From the NCBI RefSeq assembly GCF_900102795.1, contig NZ_FMWG01000003.1, positions 62,001 to 126,000 of the forward strand: 64,000 bases of DNA, in the 5' to 3' direction. Within the stretch, counting starts at the first letter, position 1; each line of letters opens with the position of its first letter. Under the pieces are notes generated by a model that saw nothing but the letters and a program-made list of their open reading frames with translations, searched no databases and had not been told where the DNA came from. Of the stretch, positions 1 to 9,032 are shown one piece after another. Origin of the DNA: Epibacterium ulvae (lineage in GTDB: Bacteria; Pseudomonadota; Alphaproteobacteria; Rhodobacterales; Rhodobacteraceae). The position numbers and the translations under genes are program-made.

Positions 1-100
1 AGATCGCGCCTACGTGAGACAAGCAGGCTGGCGCATTGCCGTGCGACATCGTATTTTACACCTGAGCACCTTTAGTAAGAACAGCGATAAGAGATACGAC

Positions 101-979
101 ATGTCCAGCCAACGACAGATTGTGCGTGATATATCTTATGCGCATTCTGCACAAACCCGATCGGGCCGGGCGATGATCCGAGTGATGGAGAATTCCACCG
201 GGCGTCTACGGTTGATCCGCAGAGCCAAAGGATATGAGAATGACGTCGCCAATGGGCACAGCTTTTGGCAGGTGATGGTTGAACGCTACGGGTTGAGCCT
301 GGACATTGTCGCAGGAACGCTTGCAAATATTCCTCAAGATCGCCCAGTTTTGTTAATTGCAAATCACCCCTATGGTATTTTGGACGGTTTGATGATGGGC
401 CATATCCTGTCGCGGGTACGCGGCGACTTTCGCATTTTGGCGCATCAGGTTTTCAAACGCGCAGAAGAGGTCAATAAGGTCATTTTACCTGTTGATTTTG
501 CTGAAACGAAAGAAGCGTTGCGCACGAATTTGATGACCCGGAAAGAGGCCTTGCAGTATCTTTCAAACGGTGGCGCAATCGGTATTTTTCCGGGAGGCAC
601 TGTGAGCACAGCAGTCACCCCCTTTGCGTATCCAATGGATCCGGGATGGCGCAGTTTTACCGCCCGTATGATCGCAAAGTCAGATACGGTTGTGGTGCCG
701 CTGTTCTTTGAAGGGCATACCTCGCGTCTTTTTCAGATCGCGAGCCACTTGCATGCCACTCTGCGCATGGGGTTACTGATCAACGAATTTCGTAAGCGTG
801 TAGATACTCCTGTCAAAGTTGTCATTGGAAACCCTATTGACCGTGATAGGCTGACACCTTTGGCCACAGACGCAAAAGCAATGATGGATTTCCTGCGTAA
901 AGCGACGTATGAGCTGTCTCCAACACCTCTTAGATCCACAGAATACGGGTTTGAGTTTGAGGAAAAACACCGGGCTTAA
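101..979 (+). CDS. lysophospholipid acyltransferase family protein (PlsC-like)
   Basis: Probably transfers an acyl chain to a lysophospholipid or related acceptor at the inner membrane. The sequence shows the acyltransferase block ANHPYGILDG (an HX5D variant of the usual HX4D catalytic motif) and the glycine-rich acceptor block GIFPGGT about 75 residues later. The frame is open from near position 14, but the ATG at 101 (MSSQRQIV) has an AAGAGA-like ribosome site and I prefer it; an earlier start at 14 or off the window is possible. About 292 residues, no obvious membrane span. It precedes murI by 45 bp. The acceptor cannot be told from sequence; hemolysin-linked acyltransferases have similar blocks. 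Confidence 0.8.
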   Translation: MSSQRQIVRDISYAHSAQTRSGRAMIRVMENSTGRLRLIRRAKGYENDVANGHSFWQVMVERYGLSLDIVAGTLANIPQDRPVLLIANHPYGILDGLMMGHILSRVRGDFRILAHQVFKRAEEVNKVILPVDFAETKEALRTNLMTRKEALQYLSNGGAIGIFPGGTVSTAVTPFAYPMDPGWRSFTARMIAKSDTVVVPLFFEGHTSRLFQIASHLHATLRMGLLINEFRKRVDTPVKVVIGNPIDRDRLTPLATDAKAMMDFLRKATYELSPTPLRSTEYGFEFEEKHRA

Positions 980-1024
980 GAAAAACAACACTTAATGTCT
1001 GGTTGAGACAAAGATGAGGGTCGT

Positions 1025-1834
1025 GTGGCTGTAGGTATATTTGATTCCGGTTTGGGCGGTTTGACCGTATTGAATGCGGCGCAAAATCGCTTACCCGATG
1101 TAGAATTTCTGTATTACGGCGATAATGCATGCGCGCCTTACGGTGTGCGGGATGCAGAAGATGTGTACCAGCTCACCAAAGCAGCCGTCGAAGATATGTG
1201 GTCCAAAGGATGTGATCTGGTTATCCTCGCCTGTAACACTGCATCGGCAGCAGCGTTGCGCCGATTGCAAGAAAACGGTCTGCCCGAAGGCAAGCGGGTG
1301 TTGGGGGTTTTTGTTCCGCTGATCGAAGCCTTGACCGAACGCCAATGGGGGGACAATTCCCCTCCACGTGAGGTCGCCGTTAAACATGTAGCCTTGTTTG
1401 CAACCCCTGCCACTGTCGCCAGTCGCGCCTTTCAGCGCGAGCTCGCGTTTCGCGCGATTGGTGTCGATGTGGAAGCGCAATCATGCGGCGGCATTGTTGA
1501 TGCAATTGAAGAAGGCGATTTTGTACTTGCCGAAGCAATGGTGCGCAGCCATGTGGATGCGCTGTTGCGCAAAATGCCAAAACCCGAAGCCGCAATTTTA
1601 GGCTGCACGCATTACCCGTTGATGGCGGATGCCTTTCAGGCCGCTTTGGGCGAGCATGTGAAAGTGTTCAGTCAGGGGGATCTGGTTGCCGAAAGCCTTG
1701 CAGATTATCTGGAGCGGCATCCTGAGATGCTTGGGCAGGGTTCGGGGGGGTATTTCACCACCGGTGATCCAGACCGCGTTAGCAGTCGTGCGACGCAATT
1801 CTTGCGACGAGAAATGCGATTTGAAGCAGCGTAA
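1025..1834 (+). CDS. murI: glutamate racemase
   Basis: Cytosolic cofactor-independent racemase making D-glutamate for peptidoglycan. It has the N-terminal signature [14 protein letters not shown], the first catalytic cysteine in LACNTAS (C70) and the second in LGCTHYPLM (C194, followed by H196), all as expected for the Asp/Glu racemase family, and the normal length of 269 residues. The start is a GTG at 1025 immediately ahead of the conserved AVGIFDSG block, so it is unlikely to lie later. The gene sits between an acyltransferase and argC on the same strand; the 81-bp gap to argC shows no terminator. Confidence 0.95.
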   Translation: MAVGIFDSGLGGLTVLNAAQNRLPDVEFLYYGDNACAPYGVRDAEDVYQLTKAAVEDMWSKGCDLVILACNTASAAALRRLQENGLPEGKRVLGVFVPLIEALTERQWGDNSPPREVAVKHVALFATPATVASRAFQRELAFRAIGVDVEAQSCGGIVDAIEEGDFVLAEAMVRSHVDALLRKMPKPEAAILGCTHYPLMADAFQAALGEHVKVFSQGDLVAESLADYLERHPEMLGQGSGGYFTTGDPDRVSSRATQFLRREMRFEAA

Positions 1835-1915
1835 TACCTCTACGCCTGACTTTTGTGTCCATTGCCCAATTGAACGCGCCCAAAAGAGCGCAAAGACTGA
1901 CCGACGAGATCTGAC

Positions 1916-2944
1916 ATGACCCATAAAATCGCTATTCTTGGTGCCTCTGGTTATACTGGCGCTGAATTGGTACGGCTGATTGATCAACACCCGAATATGG
2001 AGATCACAGCCCTGAGCGCTGAGCGCAAAGCCGGGCGCACCATGGCAGACGTATTCCCGCATCTGCGCCATATTTCTCTTCCAACGCTTTGTAAGATATC
2101 AGAGATTGATTTTTCTCAAGTGGATCTGTGCTTTTGTGCGCTGCCACATAAGACCAGTCAGGAAGTGATCAGCGCACTGCCCAAAAATCTGAAGATTGTC
2201 GACCTTTCAGCCGATTTTCGACTGCGGGATCCAGAGGCTTATGAACATTGGTATGGCAATCCTCATACGGCAGTTGAGATGCAAGAAGAGGCGGTTTACG
2301 GGTTGTCAGAATTTTATCGCAACGACATCAAATCAGCACGTCTTGTTGCGGGGACAGGGTGTAATGCCGCGACGGGCCAATTTGCGTTGCGCCCTTTAAT
2401 TTCAGCGGGCGTGATTGATCTGGATGACATCATTCTGGATCTTAAATGCGCGGTATCAGGCGCAGGTCGCGCGCTCAAAGAAAACTTGCTGCATGCAGAA
2501 TTGAGCGAAGGCTATAACGCCTATGCGATCGGCGGGACGCATCGCCATCTGGGAGAGTTTGATCAGGAGTTTTCAAAACTCGCAGGGCGGCCCGTAAAGG
2601 TCCAGTTCACACCACACCTTTTGCCTGCAAATCGCGGAATTCTGGCAACCGTCTATGTGAAAGGCGACGCAGAAAAGATCTATCAGACCTTTGCAGCAGC
2701 CTATGCAGATGAGACATTTATCGAGCTGCTGCCTTTTGGAGACGCGCCTTCAACCCATCATGTGCGCGGTTCTAACTTTTGCCACATCGGGGTGACCTCT
2801 GATCGAATTGCGGGGCGTGCGATTGTGATTGCGGCACTGGATAACTTGACAAAAGGTAGCAGCGGTCAGGCCTTGCAGAATGCCAATCTCATGCTAGGTG
2901 AAGAAGAAACAGCTGGGCTGATGATGGCGCCCCTGTTCCCATAG
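1916..2944 (+). CDS. argC: N-acetyl-gamma-glutamyl-phosphate reductase
   Basis: Third step of arginine synthesis: NADPH-dependent reduction of N-acetylglutamyl phosphate to the semialdehyde. The sequence shows the dinucleotide-binding loop [11 protein letters not shown] (residues 7-17) and the active-site cysteine in [11 protein letters not shown] (C149). At 342 residues it has the length of the long ArgC form. ATG at 1916 follows a GACGAGA ribosome site. It is followed after 57 bp by ccmE, an order I recognise from other Rhodobacteraceae, with no functional link between the two known. Confidence 0.96.
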   Translation: MTHKIAILGASGYTGAELVRLIDQHPNMEITALSAERKAGRTMADVFPHLRHISLPTLCKISEIDFSQVDLCFCALPHKTSQEVISALPKNLKIVDLSADFRLRDPEAYEHWYGNPHTAVEMQEEAVYGLSEFYRNDIKSARLVAGTGCNAATGQFALRPLISAGVIDLDDIILDLKCAVSGAGRALKENLLHAELSEGYNAYAIGGTHRHLGEFDQEFSKLAGRPVKVQFTPHLLPANRGILATVYVKGDAEKIYQTFAAAYADETFIELLPFGDAPSTHHVRGSNFCHIGVTSDRIAGRAIVIAALDNLTKGSSGQALQNANLMLGEEETAGLMMAPLFP

Positions 2945-3001
2945 CCTTGCAAGAGGCGATCATGATAAGGCAAAGGCGCTGAGGTCTTTGAAAATAGAGC
3001 G

Positions 3002-3445
3002 ATGAAAACGTTAAAGAAACAGCGTCGTATTCAAGTTGTAGCAGTGGCAGCCATTGCTTTAACGCTGGCCACAGCGCTTATCGGATATGCCATGCGGGAT
3101 GGGATCAACTTTTTTCGCTCTCCCAGTCAGGTCGCTGAGGAAGCACCGGATTCTTCTGAGGTTTTTCGATTGGGCGGCCTTGTGGAAACCGGGAGCATCC
3201 AGCGCGGTGAAAACGGCGTAATCCGTTTTGTGGTCACAGATGGGGGCGCGTCGGTTCCGGTGATGTTTAACGGTGTGGTTCCAGATCTATTTGCGGAAGA
3301 TCAAGGCATGATCGGAACCGGCCGTTATGTGAATGGTGTTTTTGAAGCATCTGAAATCCTTGCCAAACACGATGAGACTTACATGCCTAAAGAGGTTGTC
3401 GACGCGCTGAAAGAGCAAGGCGTTTACAAAGAGACTGACAGCTAA
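3002..3445 (+). CDS. ccmE: cytochrome c maturation protein CcmE
   Basis: Periplasmic heme chaperone that covalently carries heme from CcmC to the CcmF/CcmH ligation complex. The 147-residue protein has a short basic N-terminus, one membrane anchor (about residues 11-30), the OB-fold domain and the heme-attachment motif AKHDETY with H123 and Y127. The gene ends in a strong rho-independent terminator, so it appears transcriptionally separated from ccmF, which lies 1.5 kb downstream beyond the muramidase-holin pair. Confidence 0.95.
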   Translation: MKTLKKQRRIQVVAVAAIALTLATALIGYAMRDGINFFRSPSQVAEEAPDSSEVFRLGGLVETGSIQRGENGVIRFVVTDGGASVPVMFNGVVPDLFAEDQGMIGTGRYVNGVFEASEILAKHDETYMPKEVVDALKEQGVYKETDS

Positions 3446-3462
3446 GATCTATTTTGGATTAC

Positions 3463-3498
3463 AGGGAGGGCTCCCGCCTGAACTGCGCCTCCCTTTTT
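3463..3498 (+). terminator. rho-independent terminator after ccmE
   Basis: A 7-bp perfect stem AGGGAGG / CCTCCCT (3463-3469 with 3488-3494) with a GC-rich loop is followed directly by a run of Ts to 3498. It lies 18 bp after the ccmE stop and is the first of several hairpins in this gap. Confidence 0.85.
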
Positions 3499-3519
3499 AA
3501 CAAAAGAGAGACGATTTCA

Positions 3520-3555
3520 GTTGGGCGTGGCACCGCGCGCGGTGCCACGCCCAAC
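3520..3555. repeat. 36-bp perfect palindrome
   Basis: Every base of the 18-base left half (from GTTGGGCGTGG) pairs with the right half, with no loop, centre between 3537 and 3538. It is GC-rich and lies between the ccmE terminator and the muramidase gene. Such a loopless palindrome could extrude as a cruciform, act as an operator or be a repeat unit; no T-run follows, so it is not a simple terminator. Confidence 0.9.
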
Positions 3556-3569
3556 ACTGCCAGGGGGTC

Positions 3570-3620
3570 TTGCCATTTATGGCAAACACCCGCAGGGGCG
3601 GGAGCCCTTCTTTTTCTTGT
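3570..3620 (+). repeat. two further hairpins, the second terminator-like
   Basis: TTGCCAT / ATGGCAA (3570-3585) forms a tight hairpin, and CCCGC / GCGGG (3589-3602) is followed by a pyrimidine-rich stretch with TTTTT near 3611-3615. Together with the ccmE terminator and the 36-bp palindrome, four inverted repeats occupy about 150 bp. The last could terminate read-through before the muramidase gene. Confidence 0.55.
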
Positions 3621-3716
3621 ATGTTCTGGCGTTGCGCCATGGCCGGGCGCTGCAGAATTCTAGAATTAAGATCTTTCACACATCCTCTTACCGTAGCCCC
3701 AGGTAGGAGTTTAAAT

Positions 3717-4328
3717 ATGCGACATATAAAAGACATTGCCGAGGATATCGTGGCCCGAGAGGGCGGCTATGTAAACGATCCTGATGATCCGGGTGGCGCG
3801 ACCAAATACGGGGTGACACTCCACAGCTTACAGGCGCTTGCCCAGGACATAAACGGCGATGGTCAGATTGATCTGACGGACCTCCACGCCCTGCGCAAAG
3901 AAGATGCAGCGCAGATTTTCCTACAACATTATTTCTTTCACCCGCAGATTGATCATCTCCCCAAATCTTTGCAGGCGACTGTCTTTGATATGCAGGTGAA
4001 TGCTGGGCGCAATGCGGTGAAGATTCTGCAGCGTCTTTTAAATCAGATGGGGCACACACTGGCGGTGGATGGGGCGATCGGAGCACAAACAGTTGCAGCT
4101 GCACAACGCGCTGCTGAGGTCGATGCCGAGGCTTTGACAGACGCCTATGGTATCGCGCGCCGCATCTACTATTTTAGACTTGCGGATCGTCGCCCAGCCA
4201 GTCGCAAATTTGCACGCACGCGGGACGGGGGCAAAGGCGGGTGGATCAAGCGCGCTGAAGAATTCATTTCAAAAGCATATCACCTCACGCCGACAGAATT
4301 TCAGCAACGCGTGGCGCATTGGTCATGA
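3717..4328 (+). CDS. holin-associated N-acetylmuramidase (GH108-type)
   Basis: Predicted peptidoglycan hydrolase cutting the glycan backbone. The N-terminus has the GH108 signature AREGGYVNDPDDPGGATKYG, with the expected catalytic Glu in REGG, followed by an EF-hand/dockerin-like loop DINGDGQIDLTDL that may bind calcium, then a peptidoglycan-binding-like C-terminal half. About 203 residues, no signal peptide, so export should depend on the holin encoded immediately downstream (ATGA overlap). Start 3717 is chosen for the GGTAGGAG ribosome site at 3702-3709; a longer frame exists but would cross the hairpins. Sits inside the ccm region, not in a prophage. Confidence 0.85.
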   Translation: MRHIKDIAEDIVAREGGYVNDPDDPGGATKYGVTLHSLQALAQDINGDGQIDLTDLHALRKEDAAQIFLQHYFFHPQIDHLPKSLQATVFDMQVNAGRNAVKILQRLLNQMGHTLAVDGAIGAQTVAAAQRAAEVDAEALTDAYGIARRIYYFRLADRRPASRKFARTRDGGKGGWIKRAEEFISKAYHLTPTEFQQRVAHWS

Positions 4329-4888
4329 TTCCCGCGCTTTTTCAGATCCTCTTTGGCAATCAACGAAACCTGCTCAAAGAAACGGCCGAGGTCTTTCGTA
4401 AAAACGCAGAGGAAGAAGGGCAACGCGCCCATGACTTCCAATTGGCGACCCTCGCGCAGCTTTCAGCGGAATTTCAACGTGCGGACAGCCATCTGTTTGA
4501 TCGACTGATTGATGGTGTCAATCGTCTGCCGCGCCCTTTGTTGGCGCTTGGGACATTTGGGTTATTGATTTCTGCGATGTTTGACCCGGTTTGGTTTGCA
4601 GCACGAATGCAGGGGCTTGCCCTGGTGCCAGATCCATTGTGGTGGCTATTGGGCGTTATCGTCACCTTTTATTTCGGGGCGCGACATCAGATGAAAGGAC
4701 AAGCGCATCAGACGCAGATTGCACAGGCCCTGGCACATTTACCACAAGTCATTGAAACACTTTCAGTAACTGACCAGCCCCGCACTGCGCAACATGAAGA
4801 AGAGCAGCCAGATCCAACTGTCAGCGATCTTTCGTTGGATCAAAACCCGGCTTTGATGCGTTGGCATCAAAGCAATGCGCAAGCGTAA
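4325..4888 (+). CDS. holin family protein (3TM-type phage holin)
   Basis: Small membrane protein predicted to form lesions that let the preceding muramidase reach the cell wall. Two strong hydrophobic segments are visible (about residues 64-85 and 96-117, around PLLALGTFGLLISAMF and WWLLGVIVTFYFGA), preceded by a charged, probably helical N-terminal region rich in Glu/Gln and followed by a hydrophilic tail with many Gln and Pro. Length about 187 residues. Its ATG overlaps the muramidase stop (ATGA), so the two are translationally coupled. No other phage genes are near. Confidence 0.8.
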   Translation: MIPALFQILFGNQRNLLKETAEVFRKNAEEEGQRAHDFQLATLAQLSAEFQRADSHLFDRLIDGVNRLPRPLLALGTFGLLISAMFDPVWFAARMQGLALVPDPLWWLLGVIVTFYFGARHQMKGQAHQTQIAQALAHLPQVIETLSVTDQPRTAQHEEEQPDPTVSDLSLDQNPALMRWHQSNAQA

Positions 4889-4973
4889 GCTGCCTTCAGA
4901 AAAACGCCCCTGCGGCTCCACGACGCGGCCAATTTCCATTGGCCCGTCCCCCGGTCCAAAGTATAGAAAGGCT

Positions 4974-6929
4974 ATGATTACAGAACTTGGCCACTTTGCC
5001 CTGATCCTCGCCTTTCTTATTGCCATTGTTCAGATGGTGGTGCCCCTTGTGGGCGCACATAAACGCTGGCCCGGCTGGATGGCCCTTGCAGAACCTGCTG
5101 CACAGGCACAATTTGCCTTTACGGCATTTGCCTTTGCAGCCTTGATGTGGGCTTTTATCACCTCTGATTTCTCTTTGCTTGTGGTGGTGCAAAACAGCCA
5201 TTCGGCAAAGCCAATGCTCTATAAAATTGCGGGTACTTGGGGCAATCACGAAGGGTCGATGCTGCTTTGGGTGTTGATTGTGGCCTTGTTTGGCGCGCTG
5301 GCCTCGGTGTTTGGCGAAGGATTGCCGCCGACACTTAAGGCACGGGTTCTGTCCGTACAGGCGGCGATTGGCGTTGCCTTCTTTGCCTTTATCCTGTTCA
5401 CATCCAACCCGTTTTTACGTCTTGCTGTACCGCCGATGGATGGCCAGGATCTGAATCCACTGTTGCAGGACCCCGGTCTCGCCTTTCATCCACCGTTCCT
5501 GTATCTTGGGTATGTTGGGCTTTCGATGGCGTTTTCTTTTGCTGTTGCTGCCCTGATCGAAGGACGTGTTGATGCGGCATGGGGGCGTTGGGTCCGTCCA
5601 TGGACGCTGGCCGCTTGGGTGTTTCTCACCATTGGGATCGGTCTTGGATCTTGGTGGGCCTATTATGAGCTGGGCTGGGGCGGGTTTTGGTTCTGGGATC
5701 CGGTGGAAAACGCATCTTTCATGCCCTGGCTTTTGGCAGCCGCGCTGCTGCATTCTGCCATTGTGGTGGAAAAGCGCGAGGCTTTGAAAAGCTGGACAAT
5801 CCTTCTCGCGATCCTTGCCTTCGGGTTTTCATTGATCGGTACTTTCATCGTGCGTTCCGGGCTTTTGACGTCGGTCCATGCTTTTGCCAATGATCCTGAA
5901 CGCGGCGTGTTTATCCTGTTGATCTTAGGGGTCTTTACGGGGGGAGCACTGTTGCTATTTGCGCTGCGTGCTCAGACGATGGAGGCAAAAGGGGTCTTTT
6001 CCCTGATCAGCCGCGAGTCCGGTCTGGTCGTGAACAATGTTTTGCTAGCCGTGTCCTGTTTCGTTGTGTTTTTCGGCACGCTTTGGCCAGTGGTGGCTGA
6101 AATGGCATTTGATCGGAAACTGAGCGTTGGTCCGCCTTTCTTTGATCTGGCGTTTTCTCCATTCATGGTTCTACTTGGATTGGTGTTACCAGTGGGCGCG
6201 ATGCTGCCTTGGAAACGTGGACGCGTAAAACGTACCCTGTGGCAATTGCGATATGTATTTGTGCTGTCACTTGCGCTGGCTGCACTGGCTTATGCGCTAC
6301 AAAGCGGACGTTCAGCGCTTGGACCTGTTGGACTGTTTTTGGGCGCATGGGTGGTAACGGGCGCATTTACAGATCTGTGGCTGCGTACAGGCAAAGGCGG
6401 GGTTTCCCGCCTGATACGTCTGCCGCGCGCAGATTGGGGCAAAGCGGTCGCACATGCTGGCCTTGGCGTTACAATCTTTGCCATCGCAGGGCTGACCGCC
6501 TGGGAGGTTGAAGACATCCGCGTTGCTGAAGTCAACAAACCTTTCAAAGTGGCCAACTATGAGCTGATCCTAAAAGGCGTCCGGCGCGAGCAGGGGCCAA
6601 ATTATTTCGCAACAGTTGCTGATATTGACGTGCGCCACAAAGGAGCCGCGCTGACACGACTGACGCCTGAAAAGCGCGATTATCCCGTTGCGCAGATGCC
6701 GACAACTGAAGCCTCGATCGACTATCGTCTCACCCGTGACCTTTATGTTGTGATAGGGGATCAGCAATCTAACGGCGGCTGGACGGTGCGCACCTACATC
6801 AAGCCTTTGGCCAATTGGATCTGGGGGGGCTCTATTCTAATGGCGCTGGGGGGCTTGCTCAGCTTGTCAGACCGTCGTTTCCGTGTGGCTGCCGGTGCAC
6901 GCAAACCACAAGGAGTGCCCGCGGAATGA
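4974..6929 (+). CDS. ccmF: cytochrome c heme lyase subunit CcmF
   Basis: Core of the heme-ligation complex that attaches heme to apocytochrome c in the periplasm. The 651-residue multi-span protein carries the tryptophan-rich motif WGGFWFWDPVENASFMPWL and the conserved heme-associated histidine contexts NHEGSMLLW, FHPPFLYLGY and HAFANDPERG. The frame extends upstream to 4875, but the ATG at 4974 (MITELGHFALI) is where family similarity begins. Its stop overlaps the ccmH start (ATGA). Confidence 0.95.
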   Translation: MITELGHFALILAFLIAIVQMVVPLVGAHKRWPGWMALAEPAAQAQFAFTAFAFAALMWAFITSDFSLLVVVQNSHSAKPMLYKIAGTWGNHEGSMLLWVLIVALFGALASVFGEGLPPTLKARVLSVQAAIGVAFFAFILFTSNPFLRLAVPPMDGQDLNPLLQDPGLAFHPPFLYLGYVGLSMAFSFAVAALIEGRVDAAWGRWVRPWTLAAWVFLTIGIGLGSWWAYYELGWGGFWFWDPVENASFMPWLLAAALLHSAIVVEKREALKSWTILLAILAFGFSLIGTFIVRSGLLTSVHAFANDPERGVFILLILGVFTGGALLLFALRAQTMEAKGVFSLISRESGLVVNNVLLAVSCFVVFFGTLWPVVAEMAFDRKLSVGPPFFDLAFSPFMVLLGLVLPVGAMLPWKRGRVKRTLWQLRYVFVLSLALAALAYALQSGRSALGPVGLFLGAWVVTGAFTDLWLRTGKGGVSRLIRLPRADWGKAVAHAGLGVTIFAIAGLTAWEVEDIRVAEVNKPFKVANYELILKGVRREQGPNYFATVADIDVRHKGAALTRLTPEKRDYPVAQMPTTEASIDYRLTRDLYVVIGDQQSNGGWTVRTYIKPLANWIWGGSILMALGGLLSLSDRRFRVAAGARKPQGVPAE

Positions 6930-7387
6930 AACGCAACCTGATTACTTTACTGGCCTTTGTGACCTTTGCCGCGCCTGTGCTTGCCGTACAACCTGATGAA
7001 ATCCTCACAGATCCAGCCTTGGAAGCGCGCGCGCGGGATCTGTCCAAAGATCTGCGTTGCCTCGTATGCCGCAATGAAAGCATCGATGAATCCAACGCAG
7101 AACTGGCCCGTGATCTGCGCCTTTTGGTGCGCGAGCGCTTGGTGGCCGGAGATACGGATGACGAAGCGATTTCCTATATCGTCAATCGATATGGTGAATA
7201 TGTTTTACTGCGGCCAACCACATCTGGCGCGAATTGGCTGCTGTGGGCTGCAGGGCCTGTCATGCTTTTGATCGGGGCGGGCGTTGGTGGTGGATTCTTG
7301 CGCAACCGCGCAAAGGCAACATCGCAGGGTGAAACTGACCTGAGCGCGGATGAAAAGCAACGTTTGGCTGAAATCCTGAAGGATTGA
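6926..7387 (+). CDS. ccmH: cytochrome c-type biogenesis protein CcmH
   Basis: Membrane-anchored thiol-disulfide protein that keeps the apocytochrome CXXCH cysteines reduced for heme attachment. A signal peptide (cleavage probably after VLA near residue 20) is followed by the LRCLVCRNESI motif with C45 and C48, then a C-terminal membrane span (about 107-128) and a charged tail. 153 residues, the short CcmH form without the TPR CcmI part. It overlaps ccmF by ATGA. No ccmI follows in this window. Confidence 0.94.
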   Translation: MKRNLITLLAFVTFAAPVLAVQPDEILTDPALEARARDLSKDLRCLVCRNESIDESNAELARDLRLLVRERLVAGDTDDEAISYIVNRYGEYVLLRPTTSGANWLLWAAGPVMLLIGAGVGGGFLRNRAKATSQGETDLSADEKQRLAEILKD

Positions 7388-7415
7388 TTGTAGATTTCGG
7401 AGTAGACTGCTATAC

Positions 7416-7444
7416 GAGCCTTGGTCAGCAGTTCACCAAGGCTC
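7416..7444 (+). repeat. 10-bp inverted repeat after ccmH (possible terminator)
   Basis: GAGCCTTGGT (7416-7425) and ACCAAGGCTC (7435-7444) pair perfectly around a 9-base loop 29 bp after the ccmH stop. There is no T-run, so termination is plausible but not certain. Confidence 0.5.
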
Positions 7445-7567
7445 CGCCAGTTGCTAAACCTGCTTTGTTAGACTTTGTGATCCTGCGATGATCTTTTAGG
7501 ATACCCACGGACAACGGCGGACCTCCATGCGTTTCATAACGTGCGTGGTATCCTCAGGAGAGAACGC

Positions 7568-8080
7568 ATGCCGCGAGATATTATACGCGTGACCATCGAA
7601 GATCTGTCACAATTTGCGAAAACGCTTAGATCTGATCTTCCCAACCCACCGAGCCATGTTGAAACACTGTCGCTGATTGCGCGTGCTGCAGGGTATCGCA
7701 ACTTTCAGCACCTGCGTGAGAAAAATACGCCCCTGCCTCAGGCGAATGATAAACAGGTGCGCCGTGCATTGCGCTATTTTGATGAGACAGGTGTGATGGT
7801 TGAATGGCCTATACGGCGCGGGGTGAGAGAGCTGTGTGTCTGGGCAATTTGGGCTAATTTACCCAGTCGGCAGAAATTGCATGAACGTGAGATCAGCGCA
7901 TTAATCGACACTTACACCCAGTTTCGGGATGCAGCCCAAATTCGCCGAACGTTGGTCGATATGGGGCTTTTGGTGCGTGAGAGTGATGGAAGTAATTATC
8001 AAAGGTTGCACAAACGCCCATCAGCCGAAGCGCAAGTTCTGATACAGCGGATCGCCGCACGTCAGAAAGAACGCAGCTGA
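7568..8080 (+). CDS. DUF2087 domain-containing protein
   Basis: Function unknown. The C-terminal 70 residues (around LHEREISALIDTY and IRRTLVDMGLLVRE) match what I recall of the DUF2087 domain, which looks like a small DNA-binding-type fold. The N-terminal part (ETLSLIARAAGYRNFQHLRE) resembles a short region often found in alphaproteobacterial proteins of this kind. 170 residues, no membrane span. ATG at 7568 is preceded by CAGGAG, which decides it over an upstream GTG at 7541. Monocistronic. Confidence 0.75.
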   Translation: MPRDIIRVTIEDLSQFAKTLRSDLPNPPSHVETLSLIARAAGYRNFQHLREKNTPLPQANDKQVRRALRYFDETGVMVEWPIRRGVRELCVWAIWANLPSRQKLHEREISALIDTYTQFRDAAQIRRTLVDMGLLVRESDGSNYQRLHKRPSAEAQVLIQRIAARQKERS

Positions 8081-8155
8081 CGCGGGGTTTGGCTTTTCCC
8101 TGCCGTCTCTCTAGGCCACAGTGCAAGAGCAGAGAGAAACGGCGGGGAGCCGACG

Positions 8156-8932
8156 ATGGACTACAGCGAAATTCAATTTTCTATTCAGGATAATCTGGCG
8201 CTTTTGACGTTGAACAGACCGGCAAAGCGGAATGCTTTGACGGCACAGATGCGATTGGAAATCACTCATGCTATTCGGCACGCCAGTGATCATGCCCGTT
8301 GTCTGGTCATAACCGGGGCAGGCGATGCCTTTTGTTCTGGACAGGATCTGAGCACCGCAGACAGCCGCGGCCGGATGGATCTGGAACGCGTGTTACGCGA
8401 TGAATACACACCCATGTTAGAAGCATTGGCCCAATGTCCTGTGCCGACGCTTGCCGCTGTGAACGGCGCAGCTGCCGGGGCAGGGGCTAATCTGGCACTG
8501 GCTTGTGATGTCGTAGTGGCAAGTGAGGCGGCATATTTCACACAGGCCTTCACCAAAATTGGCCTGATGCCAGATGCAGGCGGCACCTGGACCCTGCCGC
8601 GCCAGATCGGTCAGGCCAAGGCGATGGGCGCGGCCTTGTTTGCAGAACCAATCAGCGCCACTGATGCCAGTGCGATGGGGATGATCTGGGAGGCTGTAGC
8701 AGAACGCGACTTTGTGGATCAATGGCGCGCGCGGGCGAAGCATCTCAGCGAGGGGCCGACGCGCGCCTATAGTGCGATTAAAACAGCATTGCGAAAGTCG
8801 CAGCAAAATAGCTTTGACGCGCAAATGGATTATGAAGCAACCCTGCAGGGCCAGTTGGGGCATACGCGTGATTTTCTGGAAGGGGTGACAGCGTTTCAGG
8901 AAAAACGCCCTGCCAAATTTGAAGGTCGTTAA
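8156..8932 (+). CDS. enoyl-CoA hydratase/isomerase family protein (PaaG-like)
   Basis: Crotonase-fold enzyme acting on a CoA thioester. Oxyanion-hole motifs FCSGQDLS and NGAAAGAGANLALACD are present, as is the MPDAGGTWTLPR block typical of the PaaG (1,2-epoxyphenylacetyl-CoA isomerase) branch, where the Asp is catalytic. 258 residues. A GGCGGGGAG ribosome site precedes ATG 8156. No other phenylacetate genes are in the window, so its in vivo substrate is uncertain; general beta-oxidation is an alternative. Confidence 0.8.
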   Translation: MDYSEIQFSIQDNLALLTLNRPAKRNALTAQMRLEITHAIRHASDHARCLVITGAGDAFCSGQDLSTADSRGRMDLERVLRDEYTPMLEALAQCPVPTLAAVNGAAAGAGANLALACDVVVASEAAYFTQAFTKIGLMPDAGGTWTLPRQIGQAKAMGAALFAEPISATDASAMGMIWEAVAERDFVDQWRARAKHLSEGPTRAYSAIKTALRKSQQNSFDAQMDYEATLQGQLGHTRDFLEGVTAFQEKRPAKFEGR

Positions 8933-8975
8933 AACCTTTGTCGCCACGCATCTTTGGCAAATGAAATAGAAGACA

Positions 8976-9013
8976 ATAAAAAACCGCCCCTAAGTGAAGG
9001 GGCGGTTTTTTTA
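8976..9013. terminator. bidirectional terminator between the crotonase gene and gltA
   Basis: AAAAACCGCCCC (8979-8990) pairs with GGGGCGGTTTTT (8999-9010), with A- and T-runs on the two sides, so it can stop transcription from both convergent genes. Confidence 0.95.
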
Positions 9014-9032
9014 ATTTCAGTTGATCACCGGA

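Noticed and set aside
3454-3706. Small plus-strand ORFs between ccmE and the muramidase gene
   Set aside because: They are read through the terminator and palindromes, lack ribosome sites and have no recognisable composition.
3717-4888. Prophage remnant
   Set aside because: The muramidase and holin are the only phage-like genes; the neighbours are housekeeping ccm genes and there is no integrase or structural gene.
4875-4973. N-terminal extension of CcmF
   Set aside because: Highly charged and overlapping the holin end; family similarity starts at MITELGHF (4974).
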